The notes below the pieces were generated by a model. It ran no database searches. It was not told where the DNA came from and saw only the letters and a list, made by a program, of their open reading frames with translations. The position numbers and the translations under genes are program-made. Positions 36,201-49,908 of a DNA stretch of 64,000 bases are shown piece after piece. The DNA is taken from NCBI RefSeq assembly GCF_002078875.1, contig NC_034411.1:57583785-57647784 (forward strand), in the 5' to 3' direction. Origin of the DNA: Numida meleagris. Taxonomy: Eukaryota; Chordata; Aves; Galliformes; Numididae. Each line of letters begins with the position of its first letter. The first letter of the stretch is position 1.

Positions 36201-39200
36201 AATATCGTGTAGACAAATTAATTTCAGTGGAACAATAGCTTAAAGTGTTGCATTCATTTCATCTTCGAACTCAGGAAATCCAGACTGTAATTCTTTCATA
36301 CCCAAGCAGAATTTATTAAATGACAGCTAATGTAGGAAGATACAGAGCCAGAAACCTGGGGTAGAAAAGGAAGATTTTTTGTAGTAGTGTGGGAGGATGA
36401 AGCTCAGAAGAGTGCTTTATATCTTTTAGTGACTTGAGTATTTACTCGTCTGAGTGCCTAACAGCTGAACACCTTCATATGCAACTTCACAGACCACAAG
36501 ACTGAAAGCAGAGGATTACACAAGGAAAAAATGCAACCATAATTAGTTCAGCCGAAATGAAGTTCAGAGAACACTCCTCATCCTGGAGTGATGTCTGCAG
36601 CTTGTGATGTTGTAATTAAAAAAAGAGTCAAATTTACTAACATAGGAATTGGAGACAGCAGAACAAAGTTTAAATGTATTTTTTTCTCAAAGTATTTAAT
36701 GCCGAACACTTAAACTAGAACCTGCAATTTACTGAGTATGTGTTAATATTTTTCATTTGATTAGTATTTTTGACATATACAGTTTGACATCTTGTATTAG
36801 CAGGTCTAATAATACCTCTCCACAAACCAGACGTCCACATAAATGCATGGTAGAGGAAATATTATTCTCCTGTTTAACTGAAGACCATTGATGTGTGTAA
36901 GAACATCCAGGCCTCCCAGATTTCAGAAATTAAGTCTGTGGGAGGAACAAGTAAACTCCTGATACTCTGTTAATTTCTCTTAACTTTTCACACAGCAAGG
37001 TCAAGATTTTCCCTTATAAAATGGCCACTTAAAAATAAGGAGTGTTTCTTTTTTGCCATTTTAACTAGAAATAATGAAGTGTGCACACTGTCTGAAACAA
37101 AGTAAAACAAAACACAAAAAAACCCAACTCCTTACTCATAGGAAAAATAAGCTATCCACTACAGAAAAATGACATCAGCCTTCTAGGCTGTGAGAGTGTG
37201 ATGGCAATTGAAATACCTGTCTAAAATATTGCAGGTGCTTTCTCTCAGCAGTTTTCCTTTGAGTGAGACCATGGCTTGCACTGAAAAGAGGTTCATGAGA
37301 TACTATAATCTGAAATGCTAAGTACTTTTAAAGCATTCACATGATTTTATTTGAATGAGCCACCTGAAACCATAAGAGAGAATTTTCTGTAATGGGATTC
37401 ACCTTACCTTCTACAAGTGAGAAATGTCTACAGAAAGGCTAAAGTTTCAAAGGAAAAGTCATAACATGTATTCAGATCTGTGATACAGCATTTTGGCCAA
37501 AAAATCTGAGAACATTTTTTTACATTCTAATAAAGTCAACCTGCAAGTTTCAATAGGTAGATCTTCATTTTCAAAGTGTATAGTCAGAAGGAACTGTTAG
37601 ATGCTGAAATCTTACCTCCTAAGTAATACAAACTATTAGATTTCAGTCAAATCTGTTACTGTATTACATTCAAAATTAAGCTATTAAGTTAAATGAATGA
37701 GGCTCAGTGCCCAAAATAGTGAGAGATTCTTCAGCTGCAGCTAGAAAACAGAACACATATGGTGACACCTCTTCCCCAGGTCACAACAAGAGCAAGAGGC
37801 TCCGTGGGTGATGCGGTCTCAGAAGACAAACCACACTTCACGCTACAGAGGAAGGAAAGGTCCTCCCAGGTATTTTCTGAATGTAATGTGAAGGAAATTC
37901 CTTTCCACTTCCAAATATAGTAATGATTGAAAATCTGAATAAATGAGGAGGACGCATTAAAGAAGAATCTAAAATCGAAGATCTTCTGCATATCCATTAA
38001 GCACTAATTAATTCCGCGTGAGGTCCCACATCCAGATGTGGTTGACCTTTGGTACTTTTAGAATATTACATGTTGCTAATTGTTCATGAGGCAAAAAAAT
38101 CACCCTGCTGATCCTTGCTGTTGAATAATGAAGGGTTCCATGCATGGGATCCGGTTACAATGATTTTTTTCCTACACAGATGTAATTTAACAAGCATATT
38201 GAGGACACTGTCTACAATATTTCTGAGGCCCACGAAGAATGGAGATAAACATCACAGTCAAGCAGATGCAGATTTAGTAAAACCAGAGGGAGCTGCACAC
38301 CTATTCATTCTACATTTTTTTCTCAGAAGGTGTATTAAATCAAATCTTTTTAGAATTAATCTTGCTTAACATTCTGGCATGTGTCCTCAATCCTCTGCAT
38401 ATTATTAAATACCATCAGTTTGCAACATCAATATAAATGAAATCAGCATCAGAACCCCAATTTTATTTTTAATAGCATAGCATGAGTAAGTTAAACTAGC
38501 GTTAAAAATAAATATCGAGTCAGAATCGCCAGCCTATTTCCATAAGAAAATGACAGTACAACTGCAGATTCTTTGCCTTCAAGAATGGTTTAATCTCAAA
38601 CACAACAATTCAGAGAAAAACATGGGCTATTACTCACAGGAAAACTCAAATTCCTGATAGAAACTAATCAAAGATGGATGCCAACATCAGCTAAAGGCAG
38701 AGTGGAGATGTAATATTTAAAATGTAAAATGTAAAATATGGCAAGCACGATTGTTTTTGTCTAACTCCTGCTTTTGAAAGGAATCTCTGTTTCTGGCTGG
38801 TGTGGTGAGTCTGATGCACAAGAGAGAAGTATTCCAGACATAAAGCCTCTGCCAATTTTTTCTAATATGGGATAATAAAATACTTTCTTGTATATTGATA
38901 GCAGCAGCAAAGTGGTGTGAAACCGATAAAAACAAGGTCTTGAGTAGGTTATTGTGGTTTCATAAGTGACTGCAAATAGCACTTACAAATGGAAATATGC
39001 AGCTGCTGCGCAGAAAAGCCATTCATTATTGCAATATTTTGAGGAAAAAGGAAAGGATAACATAATAAGAGGCCTGACTCTAGCTGAGGCTCTGTGTGAA
39101 CTGATGGATGTGAAAGTCTACGTCAGAGATTTGCACTTGAAGGACTGGACCCTGTAAAATGTGAGCATTTACATGTGTCCTGTACAGCTGGACACATACA

Positions 39201-42200
39201 ACAGGGGATTCTGATGGACAAGTCTCCTTTGTTTCTGCCAGGACATGCCGCCCATTACCTCTTAAGTACCATAGAACATATCTGGTACCTAAAATTGAAT
39301 GGTGGGCCGGAACTTTTGCATTTTGGCTGTGTGATGTGATGTTAAATGATTTAGTATAACAGACTTGATTTCAGCAAGCAAACAGAAGCAAATAGGATCT
39401 TTACTAACTGTAGGCGCTTTCAGTACCTGAGGTTAAAGAGCCATCTCTTTCTCTGGTGTAATTCTGCTGGTTCAAGGGAATTGTGGAAGGGTAAATTCAA
39501 TGCAATACATTCACCTGGTCACCTAGCAAACAGCTGATATGTTCCTTTTGTGTGGAGGCCCGCATACAATCAGGTTGCCATCTAGTGGCAAACATTTTGA
39601 ACACAGTAATTTTAAACGGTACAAGTTATTTTAAATGCTTGGATGTGTTAAATCAGCTGAGGTGCATGAAAACATGTATTATCAGGTGGAAATTATTTTA
39701 AGGCTTAAAAGAGTAACTGCATATGTTTACTCAGCATTGTACACTCAGACAGGGAAAATTTCCTGACTCAAGCTGTCTATCTAATGCAAGAACATTTAAA
39801 ATTGCAATACTATTTTCTGCACAGTGTGGTTGGATGTTATTACTCATGGTATTTTGCATAAAAGATGATGAAAAAAAAATAGTCAGACACCTTTTAATGC
39901 GCACATCTCCCCTTCCTGTCCATCTCCCTGGGAGTAAAAGAAATGTACTACCGTTACTGAAAATTTTTATGTAGCCAGACTCAGACCTGAGTAGTCTCAG
40001 TGACTGGAACAACAGCTGTGGGAAAAGCAAAGACACAGCCAAGCCAGACTGTTTGTATTAAGGTTATGAGTTTATTAATAGAAAGAATAATCACCACTAG
40101 CAGCCACAGTCCACACATCCTAACCTGAAGCAGCTACTAGAATCCGCTCAGGAAATGCAAAAAAGGCGCATTTTGGTACTGGATGGCCTGGTAGCACTTA
40201 TGCACTTGGGCAAGTGAGTTTGATTTCTCTACTTTTAGTGCTAATTTGGAAATTCATGAGTATAACTGGACATTCATCTGCTTGAAGCATTTGGATGGTA
40301 TTTTTTAACATACTAATTATTGCTTTACTATCATTACCACATGCCTCATATCAGGAAATGTACCCGACATGAAAGAATGGTGTTATCTTATTCTACAGAT
40401 AAATGTCTCGTTTCTTCAAATTCCAAGTGGAAAGGCTTCTCCCCTTCCTTCTGCTCAAGTGGTTCCATAAGTTTCATAAATTCAAAAATAATTATTAAAT
40501 AACTTAATTAAATAATAAAATAAAATAATTATTAAAACCAGTGTCAGAATGCAGTTTCCCTAAACTTAATTTTAAAATTATACAGTGATATGAGTTGCCC
40601 TGCATATCTAAATTCTACTGGAAACCAATTCCACAGCTATGGATATGAAATACCTGAGAGCCAACTGACATCAGCAGTTTGGAAGCCATGCCAAACAGCA
40701 GCTAACAGTAGTGAGAAATGGAAAATAAAGGGTGACAAAAGATTGGAGAAGAGCACAGGTTCTCCACTTTTACTGTATTCTGAGGGGGTGGGCAGTCCCC
40801 AAAACACTGAAAACTTGAGCAATGGGACGTCAGAAATTGGATTTAAAGAACATACAGGCTGCTGAAATTCTTATTAGGATGTCATTATCTATTATCTGGC
40901 AGAAAACCATTTAATAATGAATTCCATTAAACTGGAGCTGTACTGAAGAGCTGTTGAAATATATTTTGGAGATGTTGTAAATATGATTCCTTGTTGTTGT
41001 TTTCTGACAAATATCAGCTGGATCTAATGTCAGAGGAGCAGTAAAATTGAGTAAGAATTGTTTAGATGAGAAAATTTATCAGGTTTTTGATCAGAATGGT
41101 ATGTTTGCTTACACTGCGGAAGTCAAAATATAGATAGATGTTTCACTGAGTTACTGAAGGCATCTGTATTCAACCTCCTATTCACTGATCACAGACAAAT
41201 GCTTGATTCATTAAAAATACACATTTAGTTCCAGTTGCCAACCTAGCCAGGATAAAATGACTTGGATTTTGTTATGGGCCATGAATCATGGTCACAGAAG
41301 TTAATTAAAGTTCTAATGGCAGGGTCAGCAAGGTCAAGTGAATGAGTTTGTATATATGTAATTAGGGCAGAACAGAAGATAATGGAGTTCAACAGGTGAA
41401 ACAGAGAGCAGAACCGTGTGTTGTGTTAGGGTGCTTGACTTTAAGATTCTGAATTGCTGTTAGAGTGAGAAGCTGGAGAAATACCTCGTCAATATAGGAA
41501 CTTTTTTTTTCTAGAAATGACAGATCTGAAAAGCAGCAATGCCTCAGCACCATCTTCACAATAATTTCAAAACCTGCTGAGAGCAAAAATGTGAGTAACA
41601 AGGTTGTTTCAACACCATGCATTTTTATTTTCTAAGTAAAAGCAGTGTATATAGAAAGTAGACAAATTTTCTACACCATGAATGTAGAAAAATAAATACA
41701 AATGAGAAAGTGTTGTAGATGGAAATCCATCCTGGACATGATTTATTCTACATCGATGCACTTTCAGAATTTCTGAATTTTCTCACACTAAATGAGTTCA
41801 AACTAAAGATTGCAAATAACATTAATTTTTGTCACTTTTCAATCTAATAAGAAAAGACACAGTTTATCCTGGCTCCTTTAGAGAGACATCTCTAGCTTAG
41901 AGGCTTGCTGTTTTTAAAACTATCACTTTCCTCATATACCAATAAACGGCAAAATTGTACTGCACGAACAGGACAAAATACATGCAGAATGATTTACTAC
42001 GTAATCTTAAAAGCACAATGTGAAAGAATAGAGGTAAATTTATTTAAGTTACTGCTTAGGAGAGCAAAAGGAAACCTGTGAGTATGGAACTGTCCCCAGT
42101 AGATATTCCCCAGCTATCCCTCAGATGTGTTTCAGCACATTTGCTGTAGCTACTGGCAGTGCAGATTTCTATCTACTACCTTGCCAGTGCATGAACCTGT

Positions 42201-42620
42201 CCTTCAATCAGAAAATATACTTCTGCAAATGAAGAAGGTGTTCAGTTTGCACACCCAGTTGAGTCGGTTTTGGTATCTCTCCTCAGAGTGCCAGAAGAAG
42301 ATAGTTAATTAGTGCAATACATTGCTGTGCTGGGTAAACAACCGCCTGCCGTGAACAAAAATGAGTCTGTTAGGTCCTTTCTTATAGACATTACAGTTAC
42401 ATCTACTCCTGTGAATTAGTGCGTGGCTGGGAATGTTCTTGGGCACAGAAATGAGATTGCACATAAAATGTGGCTGGAGAGGTTCCTGTCCATGCCAGCT
42501 AGCACACTCAGTTATAAAATAGAGACCCATAAAATGTTCAACCGCTCTAAAATCACCTACTGGGTCCTGTCAGCTAGATTTTGGCTTTTCCAAATGCTGG
42601 CAAAACGGGTTTGTTAACTG
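27300..42620. other. Intergenic sequence, no gene seen
   Basis: About 15 kb of AT-rich DNA without a supportable coding region on either strand. Noted within it are a T run at 31721-31738, a short tandem GATACACTAC-containing duplication near 35305-35340, a 14-bp duplication of TTTAATTTTACACA near 34487-34516, and AT-only sequence near 40480-40535. No mobile element was recognised with confidence. Enhancers may be present but cannot be shown. Confidence 0.5.
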
Positions 42621-42629
42621 TTAGACTAT

Positions 42630-43480
42630 GTGCCAATGGCCCATCTGCATATCCATGAAGGAGCACAGAGAGACAGTGTGGGAGGGGGAGCCCTAAGAAT
42701 CCCATGGTGGGCTCCTCCCAGGCCCATCTAATCCCATGATACTCCCAGCTGCTTCCAGGCCCATCACAGGAGGGACACGGCCCATCTCCACAAACCCAGG
42801 GAACATGGAGAGACAATGGCAGCCGTGGGCCCAAACCATTGGCCCTGAGGAGCAAATCTGGAAACCTCACAGAGCTGTGCCAGGAGAGCCCGAACCCCAC
42901 TGTCTGGATGTGAAACCCTCCACAGTCCAGCTGGAGCAGCCCCAGATCACCTTTTAGAAGAAAAAGCTTGCTACTTGGGGTGTGGGGAACATTATAGGAT
43001 GCAGAGGATAATCATTTGGGCATAGTACAGGATTTGTTGCAGGATGTTCTGGGGAGGAACCAAAAGTTGGAAAAAGAGGGGTTTAGGTGATTTGAGGAAG
43101 AACAAATGTGAGAAGGTAGAAGGACAAGGGGGTAAAAAGAGCCAGTCTCACACAGATACTTGGCCAGTCTGCATGCTTGTCTGGTCATGGCCTGCTCCTA
43201 ATCAATGTGGTCTGATCCATCTCCTTCTTAACCTCCTTTCTAATTATCTCCTGGATAAGGAACTGTGCTCCATGTGCATGTGTGTGAACAGAGTGTGTTG
43301 TGCCAGCAGCTGGAGTCAGACTGTGGCTCAGGGTCCCAGTGGCCATGGTGCCAGCAACCAGAGTGAGCACGGCTGTGCAAGCCTCTCCTGAGACTGCCTG
43401 ATCCATCATGACCTATATTCCTCTACCAGCAGCAGCAGCAATTTCACAGCCCTCTCCTCCTTTTTCCATGGGCCTAAGTC
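42630..43480. mobile_element. GC-richer repeat-like block, possibly a solo LTR
   Basis: The composition changes abruptly from AT-rich to GC-richer over about 850 bp. Stretches such as GGCCTGCTCCTAATCAATGT and the region 42976-43400 look like an avian retroviral LTR of the kind scattered in chicken. I could not confirm TG...CA ends or a target-site duplication, and no gag or pol sequence is present. It may be two adjoining elements, with the part before 42960 separate. Confidence 0.28.
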
Positions 43481-46034
43481 CTGAAGAGATTTTTCAGAGC
43501 TTCACTGTACTCGTCAGATTTTCCCACTAAACTAGAGACACAAGAATACCTTCAAAATTTGGGACAGCAGAAAGGGCAAATATTGATGTTTAAAATACAG
43601 CTAATTAAACTTGTTTCTTAGACATATAGTGGGACTGGTGTGGAAAGTTTACTTTGCTACAATTGTGTGAGAGCCCTAGATAAACAGAAGATTTCATTTC
43701 CAGTTCTGTCAATCCCACACGGTTCACAAACAATAAAAACAATGTATAGTTTGAATAAATAAAGCCTATTAAATTAGTTCCTTTGCCAACACTTTCAAGC
43801 TCTGTATTGAACTTGTTCACAGAAGCATCAATGTCAGTTAATGAAAGAGAAAAATGTTATTTGCTGTTTTTGTTATTAATTAAGCCATCTCTGTAGATAC
43901 AATTTGCTCATTGGTGTTAATTATCTCCTAGAGAATCCAATTCATTTGCAGTTTGCACATCAAAAAGAATGATATCAATGTCGAGTTTAGTACTATGAAC
44001 ATTTTCGAGTTCGTGAGCTTTTACATGAAGTTCAAGGAGACAACTTTTCAGGAGCTGAAAGCTCATTTACAAGATATTTTCAGGAGTTAGGTCATTGTTA
44101 AAAGCAATCTGACAAAATTTGGAACTAATAAGACTGCATCATTGAAAGTACATTCCTGCTTCCACTGAATTCTTACATTTCCAATCCCTCAAAATTTACC
44201 CATCCTACAGGACAGTTAAACAAGGGAAGGAGATAGACCCCAGGCCTCACAGAATTCTCTCTCTTTCCATGTAGGAGCCAAACTGTCATATTAGGGCTGT
44301 ATAATGCACGTCTGATCAACATCAACCTATGCGTGGGCTGTGTCTTTCATAGAATACAACAAGGTAATATTTGCTAAAGTTGTAACACACTGTAAGTCGA
44401 TTAATTGTAGCACTTTTTTGTTTGTTTGTTTGTTTGTTTTAAAATGTGCATTTCAATCAAATTATCTTTACATATTCTTGCTGTTATTAAAAAAAATAGT
44501 GGCCACTTTATTATTTTCTTCTCTTAGCTCTTTTTTCTTGTACACAATTTAGGTATTGTTCTTCCTATCAGCAGATGGAGACAGAGTACACATGTTTTGA
44601 TGTCATCACCCTTCAAAGAATTAAGACTTTCTCAACATGTAATGTAGATAGCATCCATTTGGTTGATCCTTGTATTTTCCTGAAGTATTCCAGGATAATG
44701 AATAAATATGCACTGGATTTCAGTCATTTTCCTGATTCTAAGACCCTATGTTCTTTGTAATTACCAAAAAAAAAAAAAAAAAAAAAAAAAGCAAGCAGGT
44801 CTGACTTTGCATCAGAAGGCATACTGTGCTGTAGAGCCCATAATCAGTATATCAGCAGCACAGATCACCTGTTAATTTCCATGATAGGTATTTGTGTAAT
44901 ATTGCCATATGATACACCTCTTCAAATGTTGCTTGTTATTTTTGCAGTGCCATCAGAGAGCATTATAAATTTTGGGCTTAAATCTGAGCATTTTATTAAA
45001 AACACAAACAGTAAGCTAAAAAACAAACTAAGCACTAAGATTTACAAATCTTCTCTTCATTATTACAATATGACTTTTTATTTCACCCCAGGTAGCAGAT
45101 AGGAAGTAGGTATTATGCCATTATCCGTCACTTTGAAGAGATAACGGCCTATAGATGTATCTTTAATTTCACTTTCAAAAGCTGTCTGGGCTTATTCTCT
45201 GTTCTGTAACTATCTGCAGTTACACTTTTATCACTATTTGTTAAGTCTTCCTCAATAGGAATAAAGTATATGGGTACAGCCACATCCCAAATAACACTGT
45301 TTATTAACAATTCCCCAACATGTGTGGTAAGGTATCGATATGCTATTGAAGCAACTGTTTCCTGGATGTTTCTATAAATCAAAACAATGCAAACACCGGG
45401 GTAAAAAGTAATGTAGTACTATTTTCCCTCATCTTATCACTAACAGTCTGCAGTTCACTGCTTCAGAAAATAGTATTTAAAAAAAATATGGCCGGTCAAG
45501 ACCAAAATAGATAATTTAGTTTAACCTGTATTAAAATTTGTCTCATGTCTCCCTGTGCTGAATAGGAGTTGTCGTATCTCCGGTAGCTGACCTAGTGAAA
45601 AAAAGTGGCTATTCCGCTATCTGGATGTTTTGCTAGCAGCAACACAATATCTTTCCAATTCGCTACTAAGTTTTTTAGTTAGCATTTTGGATCACACACA
45701 GTTTCTGCCACTCCCAGTTTTGATTTGCTGCTGTTTGTTACTGTTACAACAGTTCAGCTGTTTCCAGGCTGGAAGCAAGGCCGCAACAGAAATGCCGTCC
45801 TCTCTTAGACTATTTAAAGTGTTCGACTTCACAACAGGAATGAGAGGAGCCTCCTCAGCAAATCCATGCTGATAGCTTCCATTATCTACCCATCAAACTT
45901 GGTGACTTTGGTTCTATCCTCAAACTTTGGTTAGACTGACTGAGCAAGTAAATCATGAATGCTTATGTTTAATAATGATCTTAGATTAATGGAATCCATT
46001 ACTTTTTTTCAATTATCTTGCTACTTAGAGTTAC

Positions 46035-46199
46035 TGCAAAGATTTATGCAAATTTTAGGCCCTGGTTCATTGGAATAGACGTGATGTTCTTTGAATGAAA
46101 ACTTTTGTTTATTTACAATGATTTCTTAATTACTAGAACCGTTACTTTTTTGTTAATCTACCATTGGCATGGTGACTATTGCAAATATTTATGCAAATT
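46035..46199 (+). promoter_or_regulatory. Paired octamer (POU) direct repeats upstream of TMEM244
   Basis: Two 20-nt direct repeats, 46035-46054 and 46180-46199, differ at one position and share TTTATGCAAATT. Each contains ATGCAAAT, the exact octamer bound by POU/OCT factors (46046-46053 and 46191-46198). They lie about 1.1 kb before the TMEM244 start codon. That they regulate TMEM244 is inference. Confidence 0.5.
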
Positions 46200-46477
46200 G
46201 ATTTAAGTTTTTCTTGTTGTTGTTCCATTCTATTCCTTTGACATCACTGCACTGCACTGAAGCTCAGGTCTTTGTGCTCACATTTTGGACAGGAAGGAAT
46301 TTCACACAATACTACATATACATTTTCTGGCAGTATTCACAACCTGGAACTATCAAATCCATGAGAAAAAGCTTTTGTTTGCTTTGTACAGACCACGTCT
46401 TAAACCAGACAGCATTAATTTTGCTTGATTAAAAAGACACTAACAATAATGAAACCTGCACAGACTATGTTAGTGAT

Positions 46478-46480
<3 letters not shown>

Positions 46481-46519
<39 letters not shown>
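46481..46519. repeat. Poly-A run of 39
   Basis: An uninterrupted A homopolymer. No retroposed gene body was recognised to its left, so it is treated as a simple repeat. Its length is likely unstable and error-prone. Confidence 0.95.
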
Positions 46520-46522
<3 letters not shown>

Positions 46523-47256
46523 CGTTCAGTTTCAGAAGCATTCCCTTATATGATCTAATTTTTTTTTTCCAAGTAATACACCATAATGAATCATAATGCA
46601 TCCGCAAAAAGTCAAATTCAAATCCATTAAGGAATTGCTCAGTTGAATGTGGAGCTTCCCTAAAGCATGCTAAATTTCATTCTCCTGAAGAAACAAGAAA
46701 AGGAGAAGAGTCATAACGTAAGTCTATCATTTCTTAACCTAATTATACCTAATTTAATGTGAGTTATATGTAATGTAATGAAGTGACAGAAGAAAAATGT
46801 TAACAAGGAACAATGTGAAGAATGTACTGTTCCACACCTATGATCAACATAATTAATGTTAAAAAATGTAAAATTAATTAAAAGTATGGAGGTATAGGAA
46901 TCTTAATGAACTGCATTCAAATTAGTGTTGAAAAAATCAAATCGAAGGTAGAAAATATTACCCATAATTTTGTCTCTAAATGGTGAATTTGTATTATAGA
47001 CAGGCTTTTGCCCAGTGTAGATACAAATGTATGAGCACTAAATCAGTGAGTAGGATTTTCTGCTTGGTCTTCAGCAGCTTACAGTTATCTCACAGATGGC
47101 TTCTGTCTCAATTCACTTTAATCCAATCAACTTACCTCACTCTGTCCTGTACTTACCTATAAGAATGTTTTTTGGAGTGAAAAACAGCTGCTTCTTCCTG
47201 ATGATATTGGCCTAAGAAATATAGCAACAGTACTTCCTTTCACTCATCATGTGTCC

Positions 47257-47289
47257 ATGGCTCTCAAGGTCAAAACTGCTGAAACCAAG
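47257..47289 (+). CDS. TMEM244: TMEM244 coding exon 1 (start)
   Basis: TMEM244 is a small vertebrate multi-pass membrane protein of unknown biochemical role. The exon reads MALKVKTAETK from ATG at 47257 to AAG|gtaaag, in phase 0. The human protein, as I recall it, starts MALQVRVAPSK and is 128 residues long. The ATG has G at +4 but T at -3, a moderate context. The whole gene here runs on the plus strand through exons at 54714, 55374, 57722 and 59468, all in consistent phase, giving about 140 residues with three to four hydrophobic segments. It is divergent from L3MBTL3, as I recall it being in human. Confidence 0.9.
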
Positions 47290-48679
47290 GTAAAGGAAAT
47301 TGAGTATGTATAGTGCTGTAGTACCTGGAGTATTAGTAGTATTTAGAGTATTATTCAGCTGCAGCAGATCTTGAAAAAGCAGTTTCTTTTATTCTTACAG
47401 AGTATTTTTTAATGTCCTTTTCCTAAAAAGTAAATAGTGAAGGGGATCGTATCCTATAGGGCTGATAATAAGTACTGCAAAGTAGATTTCACAAGAAGGA
47501 TTTCAAAATATATGGAGTGATGTATGTATGAGATACAATCTTGGAATTTTATCCCAAATTTAATGACATTGGTGTATTCCTAAAATTCTTTCTTTCAATG
47601 CCTTTGACATATAACAAATGACTGTAGTTCTTAACTTGTACTTCTCTCTTTGAAATATTTGAGGGGTTAGAAAGGGAAAAAAAGTTTGAAAGTAAAATAT
47701 ATGCTGATATTCAAAAATTCATATAATTTTCCATGGAAAGGTTAAAAAAAAGTTGAATGTGACACAGCATGACATTTTTCAAAGGGTTTTGATTTTCATG
47801 TTATTCACTTCAGATCGTATTCTTAGCACTGGGCTGCATGTCTTTCTTTAGCTTCCTTGACTAGGCAAAGCACACTAATACTTCTCTGTGCCACTTAGAC
47901 AGGGACTAATATTCTGGGTTCAGAGACAAAAATCCTGGGCCTTTGAAGCCAAAGCAAGTTTGTCACTGACTTCAAGAGAGGCCAGGAATTTTCCTACTGT
48001 AATTAGAGGTTAACAGACCATCAGCTCACAGCCTTTCTTCAGCCTTGTTATTTTCACTTCAGTCCTGTCTTTCCACTTTTATTACAGTACAAATCTGCAT
48101 CTGAAGCAGATAAGGCTTACAAGGAGAATTCCAGAAAATGTGCATCTACTTAGAGAAATGAGATGAAATTGTTCTCACCAAAAATGTGCCATAGATTCAG
48201 CTTCCAATGTTTAGAGATACCTTCAGGGCAGGAGCGGCAGCATGTTACTTGCAAGAAACACTGCAGTCAGTGAACATTGCAATGGCCATGGAGCACGTCA
48301 TGGAAAAGAAAAGACCACATAGGTTATTTGGCCTGTTGCCATTTAGAATAGTAGTAAAGATACAGGGCATGAGAAAGCTGTATTTCCCCTCAGAGAAAAC
48401 CAGTTGACATGAGACTAATCATTCTCCATTTTTATTATACTTTATTCTGATGTAAAGAAATAATAGCAATAGAAAAGTAGAAGACTCTCTTGGCCATTTA
48501 CACATTGACAAATACCAGTTTGTATAGGCACAATGGGTTCCTTGCCTACTGCATTAAAAATCAGTGTTCCTTGTAATTGTGGGACATAGATACAGTGATG
48601 TACTTCCACTTTTCATATCTAGCAACATAAAAATAATAAAAATCATTTGCAAAATTCACAAAATCCACACTTCCTTCAA

Positions 48680-49160
48680 TGTCATATGGTTTCATAAGTA
48701 TGTTATTTATCACTTGGCCAGAAGTAAACACTGGGGATGTCCAAGAGAAGCTTCATCCAGAGAGGCACCTGATTTTGCTTTAAATAATCCATTATTTCCA
48801 AAGGCAGTTTGTTCCATTAACTAATTGCCTTTACAGTTTAAAATGTCTTTCAAGTATCTTTTCCATTTGTCTAGCTATAACTTGCAGCTGTTTACTTCAT
48901 ATGGCTTTTCTGATAGATTAAAGAGCCCCTAAGTACCTGGTATTTTCCGCCTGCAAAGGTGCTTATCCATCATAATCAAATCAGCCCTCAGAGCTAAACA
49001 GATTGACCTCTTTAGAGTTGTAGTCCTAATGAAAAAAGCATTTCTAGCCATCAGCTCTCTTTTATGGCTCTTCTCTGCACCTTCTTCATTTCTTAACACA
49101 CTTAAAAAATTGCTGATGCTAAATTGGATGCTGCTTTGTGTTCCCAAATCCGGTGTTTAG
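48680..49160 (-). mobile_element. Ancient CR1-like LINE fragment
   Basis: The reverse strand shows the signature of an old amniote CR1 3' region. On the plus strand one reads blocks such as TTCCATTAACTAATTGCC, GATTAAAGAGCCCCTAAGTA and GGCTCTTCTCTGCACCTTC, in the order found in turtle and bird ancestral copies. It is much more diverged than the copy at 51.9 kb. Confidence 0.7.
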
Positions 49161-49908
49161 AGGTAATACTTCTCCCCCACTTATCTTCTTATTCTCCCCC
49201 CTTAAAACATAAAGCCTTAAGGGCTCATTTTGTGTCACACAATGGAAAGGGAAGCTCCAAAAACAGAATTAGCTTGAGCTAATGTTCATCTGTAGCTTTT
49301 CAGAGGCACTGCCTCCTTGAGTAAGGACTTATTTTTCAGCAGCTTTTACCAACATACAACAAATTAAACAAAAATGAAAATTACATTTCAGAACTGGCTT
49401 GTGTTCTACATTTTTTAAAAAACAGAAATCTTGGCTCAGAACTGTGTTTTACGTAAAAAATTAGGTTTACAAAATAGTGATCACTGACATGGTACAGAGA
49501 AAGTTTCATCTTAGTTGTCTGACACGTAGGACCATGCAGAGTTAGAAACAATCAGGAATGACAGAGAAAAACGCAAGTAGGGACAAAATATTCACTATTT
49601 CTGATAACATAAGAACTAGAGGGTATTTCACAAACTAGTTATTCAAAGTACTATTCAGTAAGTTTAAGCTCCTCTCTACAATAAAGTATGTTCTCACAAC
49701 ATCCAGAATTAAATTGTGGCATGCTTTTTCATGAGAAAGTCTAGACATTGAAAGACAGCTGGAAAAAATAATGGAAGAAAACCCCATCAAGATGACACAG
49801 ATACAATCTTTGGGTCAAATGGCTTTAAAGCATGTACTGCTGGATCCTTTAGTACTGCATAATTGTTCTCTCCATGTCCTTAAACTTCTTATATCTGTCT
49901 AGATGCCT

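Larger units (their letters stand above)
43481..47256. other. TMEM244 upstream region
   Basis: AT-rich DNA preceding the TMEM244 start. It contains a GTTT repeat at about 44419-44440, A runs at 44766-44790 (25 A) and 46481-46519 (39 A), and the octamer repeats listed separately. Around 45750-45900 is sequence faintly like an ancient minus-strand CR1 (GCAAATCCATGCTGA). There is no CpG island and no obvious TATA promoter, so the TMEM244 transcription start and any 5' UTR exon are unresolved. Confidence 0.5.

Noticed and set aside
46481..46519. Poly-A run as the tail of a processed pseudogene
   Set aside because: No gene body or target-site duplication could be recognised beside it.
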